From: Beta vulgaris subsp. vulgaris
Lineage: Eukaryota > Streptophyta > Magnoliopsida > Caryophyllales > Amaranthaceae
Length of the DNA stretch: 64,000 nucleotides
Assembly (NCBI RefSeq): GCF_026745355.1
Contig: NC_079204.1
Coordinates: forward strand, 51,632,209-51,696,208
Direction of reading: 5' to 3'
In this document: positions 57,448 to 64,000 of the stretch, piece by piece
Position numbering within the stretch: the first letter of the stretch is position 1
Layout of the letters: every line of letters starts with the position of its first letter
Program-made: the position numbers and the translations under genes
Notes under the pieces: model-generated
Told to the model about the DNA's origin: nothing
What the model saw: the letters and a program-made list of their open reading frames with translations, nothing else
The model's database searches: none

Positions 57448-60400
57448 ATATTAATGAAAATCTTTTCTTAGCGAATTGATTTTACTAAGCAAGTACTAGA
57501 TGTCATGGAATTTATGTATATCTTAGGTATCCAGTTTCTTGATTGTAAGATGTCAGATAAGCTCATAACTCATAAGGTTTGTATGGATGAGTATTTAAAT
57601 GATAAAAAAGCTTACTTGTAAACGTTCGGGCGCCTTTCGGGAGCTCCCTTACTTGGAAAGCGTTATCAACTCCGGCTAAAGCAATTTTAGGCGTAAAAAG
57701 AGCTAGCTTCGGAGGCGATGTTGGAGTAATTTTTTAAGGGGATGGAACTTCAAGAGACTTACTAGTTTATGAGGTTTAGGGTTTTAAAGATGTTTGTATT
57801 GGTAAAATGAGAATAAAATAGGGTGGTATATCTATATTGTATAATTTGAACGTTGGAGTACCTGTGAATTGTGATGAGATTGTTCATGGATGTAGGCCAA
57901 TTGCTAAGCAACGCTAAATTTACCAAGAATGTTTATTGTTCCATATTTTAGAGCTTGTTAGTTTGACATAAATTTTAAAAGGAAGGTAGAAGTTCTTAGG
58001 AGGTAGAAAACATGAAATAGTTTGGCTGGAAAAAGTAAACGAAGAAAAAGAATAAGAAGCTTATAACTTGTACCTCCCATAAATTGGAGGTAGTTGATTA
58101 CTAAGCACTTCTAAACTTGTATTTTCTTTGATCAATCAAACGACTTTTTGGATTTTTGGGCAACAATTTTTGGGAAAATAATTAGAAAATAATACTTACT
58201 TTCGTTCAACCAATGACCATTTAAAATGATGAGGGCTTGCGCTCTTAAGCATTTGATTTTTACTTTTTTTTTGTGAGGAGATTCCTTAACAAGTTAGGAA
58301 AATTCATTCCAACTTGTTAAGGTGAGAATCGATCCTAAAACTTTTTGAAATTGGGAGGAATACTTAAACCACCGAATCATCCCTCATTTTCCACTTGACA
58401 TTAACTTGGTAGACTTTGTAAGTGTGATTCTTTGACATGTAGTCATCTAACATACATCAAACTGACTTAATGGTCTTTGCTAAAAGTTTCTTTGCATATG
58501 GGTTTTTAATTCGAGTATTCTGATATGTGCTGGATAGCTAAAAGTAATTTTATGTTAAGAGTTACAGTGTCCTTTTTCTCCTTAATATTTATGGCTTCAT
58601 TGTCACGTGATGTTCACAAGGATCTGTCCTAGCTTTGGACCACTATCACTATGGAGTACTCCATGAGCATCTATGATTTTAAAGCATTTGGACCTTTTCT
58701 CCTCAACTTATTTTCAATTCAGTTCAACTCAGTTCCAATTAGTGAAGTGTAGTTCAGTTTAATCAATTAATGTTCAGCTCTAATAATCATTTCTATTAGT
58801 TATAATTTAATTCAGTTCAATTCAATTCACTTAGTTCAGTTGCAATCAGTTCAGTTCAATTTAATTTGATTGTTTTATGTTGAAGAGAACAAACCCTTGT
58901 TCTGTGAGGAAATAAAAAATCTATCATATTTACACTTTGTTTTGGATAAAAGGATATGGAGGAAAAGGAAATGGAGGGAAAGGAAGGAAAACTAGTTTCC
59001 TTATTTGAATGAGAGGTTGAGAGAACGAAATTCGGAAGGGAAGGAAGGGATGGATCTATTTTCAGTTATTCTTTAATGAACATCATCGCACCAAAATTGC
59101 AGAGATTTAGAAGGAAAATGAAGCTTTTTTTTTCTTTCCTCATCCTTTTTTTCTCTTTGTGCATGGATATCCAAACAAGTGTAATATTGAGATGTTTGAC
59201 AATTAGAGTTTTGGTAAAAAATGAATTTGAATCATTTTTAAAGTTTTTGACTAATTAGAAAGTCTATGGTGTTCGGCAAAGATAGAGTTTTGGGGTGAAA
59301 ACTTTGAATTTCTTTAAAAGATTAGGTGAGAGAATATATAAATGAGTTTTTTGTCCATAATTATAATACTAACATATTAGTTAACATGTTCACAATATAT
59401 ACAAAGGCTAATCAGTTTTTAGCAATCAGCTATATTTTACCAAATATATTTACGAGAATAGTTGGTCAAATTTGTTGTCAAAGTTACTAAATTAAAAGGT
59501 AAGATTCTAAATTTTACCGGTTAAACTCTAAATTTTATTTGTTAAATAGGATTGTTGTTTTTGCAGATCTCCTTTCTACTGATTTCTTTACTTGGGTTAC
59601 TGGTCGTATATATCTTTTCTGTTGTAAGCTTTTCATTGGGGCCCCTTCTTGTTGATGTGTTTGTTGATTAGCTATCAAATTTAGCGGCCAGGGCATCTAG
59701 TTGAGTTAGTAGTTAGTACGCCCTTGTTACAAGAGGGCAGTGATTTTAAATATCATTTCTTTTGTACATTTAACATCTTTTATGGCAAATAGTAATGTAA
59801 ATCATGGAGTCAGATTTTCTATTAGAAAAAAAATATGGAGTTAGATTAGGAACCGAATTATTACTTGTCTATACAAGTGGCTAGTCAATGGAACTTGTCA
59901 AGAAAATTTTTGATATAGAGAGAGCCAAATGTGCGAATGAAGTAGACAAGATTTGATCCAATGTCTAATATTTTAAGTAGTTAAGTTAGTTGACATTGAC
60001 ATGAAACTCGTCAAAGTACCTGTATGTTTCGAACTTTTTTTGAAAAAAAATTTAAATAGTCATATGATAAAGATAAAAAGGTACTTCGGATAAAAAAAGC
60101 TATACGGTGTAATATCTATGTGTTGTTGAAATATTCAAATGGCTTGGTAAAAGGTCTTATTTTTATTTTTTACTTATTAATACGTATTTTCTTCATCATT
60201 CCTATTTGTTTTTCTCGCGTTTTTCATTAGGTGGCTTGCTTTAAAAAGGTTGTCTATAGAGAATATTATTTATTTAGACAGGAAAAAAATATGAGAAAGA
60301 GTGCGCAAAACGTCGAAGAGGAGTTCTAAAAGTAAGAGAAAAGTTTCATAAAGTAAAATTAGAAGTGTAAAAAGTATATTTATCTTGTATTTCCTATATA

Positions 60401-61818
60401 AAAAAAACATAAGGAGCAACTCCTAGATTCTGCACACGTTTGTACATAGAACATGATGCGCACATGTACATGACTAACAAGCCAAATGAACATATATACA
60501 TATTTGATATATGTTGGTACATGTTCTTTGATATTGGTCTTGTATTTATGATTTAATTTTTCATACATCGTGTGTATGATTTTTATCATACGAACTTGTG
60601 TATGTATCAATTTGAGCGCAAGGAGTATCAATTCTATAATAAGTGTCTATTTGTACAGTTGAATGAAGAAATAGGGGTTTCCTATGCCTATGAGCTGGTC
60701 ATGACTGCTGGAGTCTAAAACCCCAACACTGGGTCATACTTGAAATGATTTTGGTTATTAATTTAATTATCATTCTTGGGTAAACTTCCACTGACATTTA
60801 ATTGGATTGCTACTATTTAATTATCTTATTATTATCATTAACATTATTGTTTTGTATCTTTTGCTCGTCAGCAGCATATTTAAGCAGTCATTTCGGCTGT
60901 GAGTTGAAATTGGATGATGTATTTAATAAGCATGTTAGGTTTTTGTCTGGGTGCTGTCTTCTTAAGTTTTTCTGTGAAACAGATGTTGAATGTTCCATAT
61001 GTCTTCTAAATTTTTTATACTTTTACATTATTCATGTTTTCTATTTTGATTATGTTTTATGATTAAGTATGAAACAATTGTTATTATGTAACATGTTATT
61101 GTATGTCTAAATACATATATTTTTAAAATTTTGACTTTTTACACTTTTTCTAGTTTCAAAATACTTGATACACTTTTTTTGACAAGCTTATTAGAAATCA
61201 GATCAGCGTATAGTTTTAATTATTAATTAACTATTAATATTTTTGATTTCCTGATAAAAGTTATAAAAAGTTGATATTCCTATTTTGATATTGTAAGTTG
61301 AGACAAATCGAACAAAATCCTATATGACAATATATATTGTCTTACGTAGAACTCACAAAATACGGTTAAGGGAGTGTGCAGTGTGCTTGGATAATGTAAA
61401 AGTGAATCCGTGTCAAACATTTTGAAACCGATTCTAAACTGCTAAATGGTTATAGTGAAGTATTTGTCTACATTGTATACAGTAAACTTGTAGGTCATAG
61501 TGTTGCAAATTTTATGAAAAACAAAGGAAATACTTCATTGTGTTAAGATATTTGGTTCTTTTGTTCCCTTTCCCTTAAATTGTGCTATGAACTCTTCTGT
61601 TTTTCAAGGGTCAACAAAAAAAAAGTCTTGAACTAGTGGACTGCTGATAAATGTGAATCCCATGGATTAATTTGTAAGCCAGTTGTTCTACCCCTAAGTT
61701 TATCATTTATTTTGGTTTCAAGGGCTACAAAGATCCTTTTTCTTAAGAGGGGTTTGGGGCATTTTGTCTCTGATAAAGTAGGGGAAGTCTTCAAATTTGA
61801 TGTCTAGGTGATTCTCTT
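57448..61818. other. 4.4 kb of gene-poor DNA
   Basis: No reading frame with family features. A CAGTTCAGTTCAATTC simple repeat lies at 58720-58870. GGAAAGGAAGG-rich DNA at 58950-59060 next to TTGTTTTGGATAAAAGG looks like one half of a Tourist-like element. A CGTTCGGGCGCCTTTCGGGA patch at 57623 is unexplained. Frames at 59076, 60380 and 60802 are short and compositional. Confidence 0.45.
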
Positions 61819-62240
61819 TTTGTGTGTTTGGTTGGAAGGAAGGTGTTTTCTCAACAAAAAAAAAAAAAAAAAAATTAATTTCCTCACTTTCTTCTATTTG
61901 GTTTGGACTTGATCAAGTATGGGAAAGTACGAGTGAAATTTTATTTACCAAGGATGGAATAATACTTTACTAATGAGGTAAGGGAAGTCACACTTTCCTT
62001 CACTCTGTCAACTTTACGCAATATTACTTTTCCTAATGAGGTAAAGGAAGTCACACTTTCCCTCACTATGTCAACTTTACGCAACACAAACAAACAAAAA
62101 ATGGGTTTAAAGCAAAATTGCTTTCCATTTGTAACCAAACAAAGGAAAACAATCTAGAATTGAGTTTTCCTATGGAATCATATTTTTCATGGAAAAATAC
62201 TTTCTCTTAAGAATGTTTTCTATTCAACCAAACACACCCT
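61819..62240. mobile_element. Tourist-like MITE, diverged
   Basis: GTGTGTTTGGTTGGAAGG near 61822 and, at the right, CAACCAAACACACCCTAA form inverted ends. The interior has two direct copies of GAGGTAA.GGAAGTCACACTT, then TCAACTTTACGCAA (61976-62084). Target duplication not certain. Confidence 0.6.
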
Positions 62241-62940
62241 AAATGGATGTTTAACTTTTATGGAAGACGACAAGAGGTCTAGACGTACAGTTGATTTTTT
62301 TTTTTTTTTGAAATCATGTAAAAATATGAGTCAATAAAGATGATATCTTTTTACGTAGAATGTTAAAATTTTTAACAAATACTTTAGATAATTGGTATTA
62401 CTCTCACATGTTACAGGGCTGTAGAACAAGGATTTCCACGCACCCTTTTTCTTGGAGTACCCTAGAAGCGCATAGTTTATAGTTAGTACTTTATATCTGT
62501 AGAACAAGGATTTTCGTAATAAGTGAATGAACAATGGTAATGTTCTCACTAATTAAGAGATTGGAGGTTTAATTCCAACTTCTCCTTTTCTTGTCATGGG
62601 GTTATCGTGATTTTTCAGGTTTCTCCTGGTTTGTAGGATCACCCTTTTCCTCTTAACCTTATTTAAAGTGCATCAGTAAATTAACAAAAATATTATCCTT
62701 TGCAAGTGCCTCAGGTTTACGGTTTACCCTTTCTCCCTTCTGGTATAGTAACTTTATGGAAAAATGGAATTGATAAGCTTTAATAAGTTCCAATAAGTAA
62801 TACTCTTTATATTCTACTATTATTTATTATGCCTATTTAATCGTTCTACGTTCTAATTATAGTTTTTAACTTTTTATGTTTATTTTGGACAGTAGATCAT
62901 AAAGTTTTGAAAATGATCTCTCTTTTACAAATTTTTAACA
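62241..62940. other. No gene seen
   Basis: AT-rich. The phrase TGTAGAACAAGGATTT occurs twice (62420, 62500). Confidence 0.4.
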
Positions 62941-63707
62941 TGGTTGCTAAATGCAACCTCACTTTACTATACCTAACCTATTAAAATATCTAAGATATCC
63001 CTCATAAATCCATCTATCAATTTATGCCTACTTTCTTCCTCTACCATTTCTCTCGCTTTTTTCTAGGGTTGTACTAATTTAATTTCTAAGAATTTCTCCA
63101 TTTTCGATTGATTTCTCCATAACAACACAACTTTCTTCCTCCTTTCTCTCTTTTCGTGGTTTGTCTTCCTCCTTCCTCCATTTTCACGATTTCTCTTCAT
63201 CCTTTCTCCATTTTCGTGGTTTCAAAAACAGCAAACAGCAAATTGCGAGTTACAATTTGGAAGGAAACTGAGAAAATTATCTAAGGCTCAAATTTACTGT
63301 TTTGTGCAATCTGCACGAAATAGAATAGAATGTTTCGTGCAATCTGCATGAAGTTGAATAGAATGTTTCGTTCAATCTGCACGAAACAGATTAATCGAGT
63401 TCGTGTAAATTGCACGAAATAAGGCAAATCGATGCATAATAATCGTCCGATAATGCATAATGACAAAAAAAATGAACAACATACATCAGATTGAAATTCG
63501 TTCGAGTCAAAATTATCGTCCATTGAGTATCAGATTAAAATTTGTGAATTAGGTCTTCTATGAAGTTTTTTTCCTCTAACGATTAGAAAGGAGGAGGAGT
63601 GAATATTTTTAGAAAGAGAAAGGTGTTTTTAGAAAGAATATAAAAATAAAGGGTTTTTAGACTGCATTAGTAAAATGAGGCTACGTTTTGTAACCCCATT
63701 TCTAATA
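62941..63707. mobile_element. Candidate TIR element
   Basis: GGTTGCTAAATGCAACCTCA, then CTTTACTA at the left is matched in inverse at the right (GGGGTTACAAAACGTAGCCT, then CATTTTACTA). The flanking 9-mers TTTTAACAT and ATTTCTAAT are only loosely alike. The interior has CT-rich DNA and four TTTCGTGCA-type palindromes. Confidence 0.5.
63298..63422. repeat. TTTCGTGCA...TGCACGAAA palindrome array
   Basis: Four copies of an interrupted palindrome (TTTCGTGCAATCTGCACGAA with variants), spaced 30-40 bp. Confidence 0.8.
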
Positions 63708-63976
63708 GCTACAGCCCCATCTAGTTTAATAACATGAAAGCTTATGTCATTCACTCTTTTTTACAAACTTATCTATATATCTATATTAAAAATCCCTTCA
63801 ATGGTTTTTTTTTTTTTTTTTTTTTGTAAAATCCTTCCTCCCATATATAATACTTGCAATTTTTTATTTTAACTATTATTTGTAACATTGACATTTGTAG
63901 CATTATATATAGCTCTTTCTCTCGCCTGACACATGCAATAAGATCAAGAACTTTATAACAAGTCTTGAATCCTCAA
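63708..63976. other. No gene; a Helitron-like 5' motif
   Basis: A|TCTATATTAAAAATCCC near 63780 resembles a Helitron 5' end, followed by a long poly-T. No matching 3' end lies in the window. Confidence 0.35.
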
Positions 63977-64000
63977 CTAGTTTTTAGGCTCGGGCTATGT
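63977..64000 (-). mobile_element. Helitron 3' end running out of the window
   Basis: On minus the last bases read ACATAGCCCGAGCC, TAAAAA, CTAG|T, as in the other Helitron 3' ends here. The body lies beyond 64000. Confidence 0.5.

Overview
The window is AT-rich plant nuclear DNA: genes with introns and GT/AG borders, many class I and class II plant transposons, simple-sequence tracts, and a cytokinin dehydrogenase gene. It suggests a eudicot. The ribosome-inactivating-protein-like copies would fit Caryophyllales/Amaranthaceae, but that is a guess. No bacterial-type genes, rRNA genes or CRISPR arrays are present.

Only two genes look intact. A small conserved-looking gene of unknown function lies on + (coding exons 49998-50028 and 51868-52256, 139 aa). 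A five-exon cytokinin dehydrogenase lies on - (52783-55092, 542 aa, AtCKX1-like).

0-13 kb: a decayed DAHP-synthase first exon (about 1.9-2.3 kb); a non-autonomous hAT-like element (2949-5036) that carries a Helitron; three tandem copies of a broken ribosome-inactivating-protein-like reading frame on - (5.5-9.9 kb), the first with a 357-bp solo LTR next to it; and a Copia element (9934-12950) with two LTRs and a matching CCAAA target duplication but no integrase or reverse transcriptase.

13-26 kb: a host duplication split by an insertion, a hAT transposase tail, and a 3.44-kb solo LTR (18396-21836, ATCAC duplication) inserted in an older, inverted LTR of the same family, whose pol end is still readable next to it. 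A separate gag zinc-knuckle fragment, a Stowaway MITE and Helitrons follow.

26-34 kb: a 948-bp TIR element with a C-rich centre and poly-T target duplication, a TRIM whose 3' LTR is interrupted by a hAT-like element with a clear 8-bp duplication, a Helitron Rep/helicase pseudogene, and a second Stowaway MITE.

34.6-47.4 kb: the most striking object is a 12.84-kb Mutator-like element with a perfect 9-bp target duplication (TTCCTAAAA). It carries two convergent decayed genes. One is a multi-exon gene with an N-terminal domain typical of transposon-carried proteins and a C-terminal Ulp1-type cysteine protease (+). The other is a MURA transposase with FAR1-type, DDE and SWIM regions (-). Its introns and spacers, but not its exons, are filled with a roughly 20-bp degenerate repeat whose core reads TTTCAGTTAG, like a splice acceptor. 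A non-autonomous CACTA element sits inside the second intron of the protease gene.

47.4-64 kb: the two intact genes, followed by gene-poor DNA with Tourist-like, Helitron and TIR elements.
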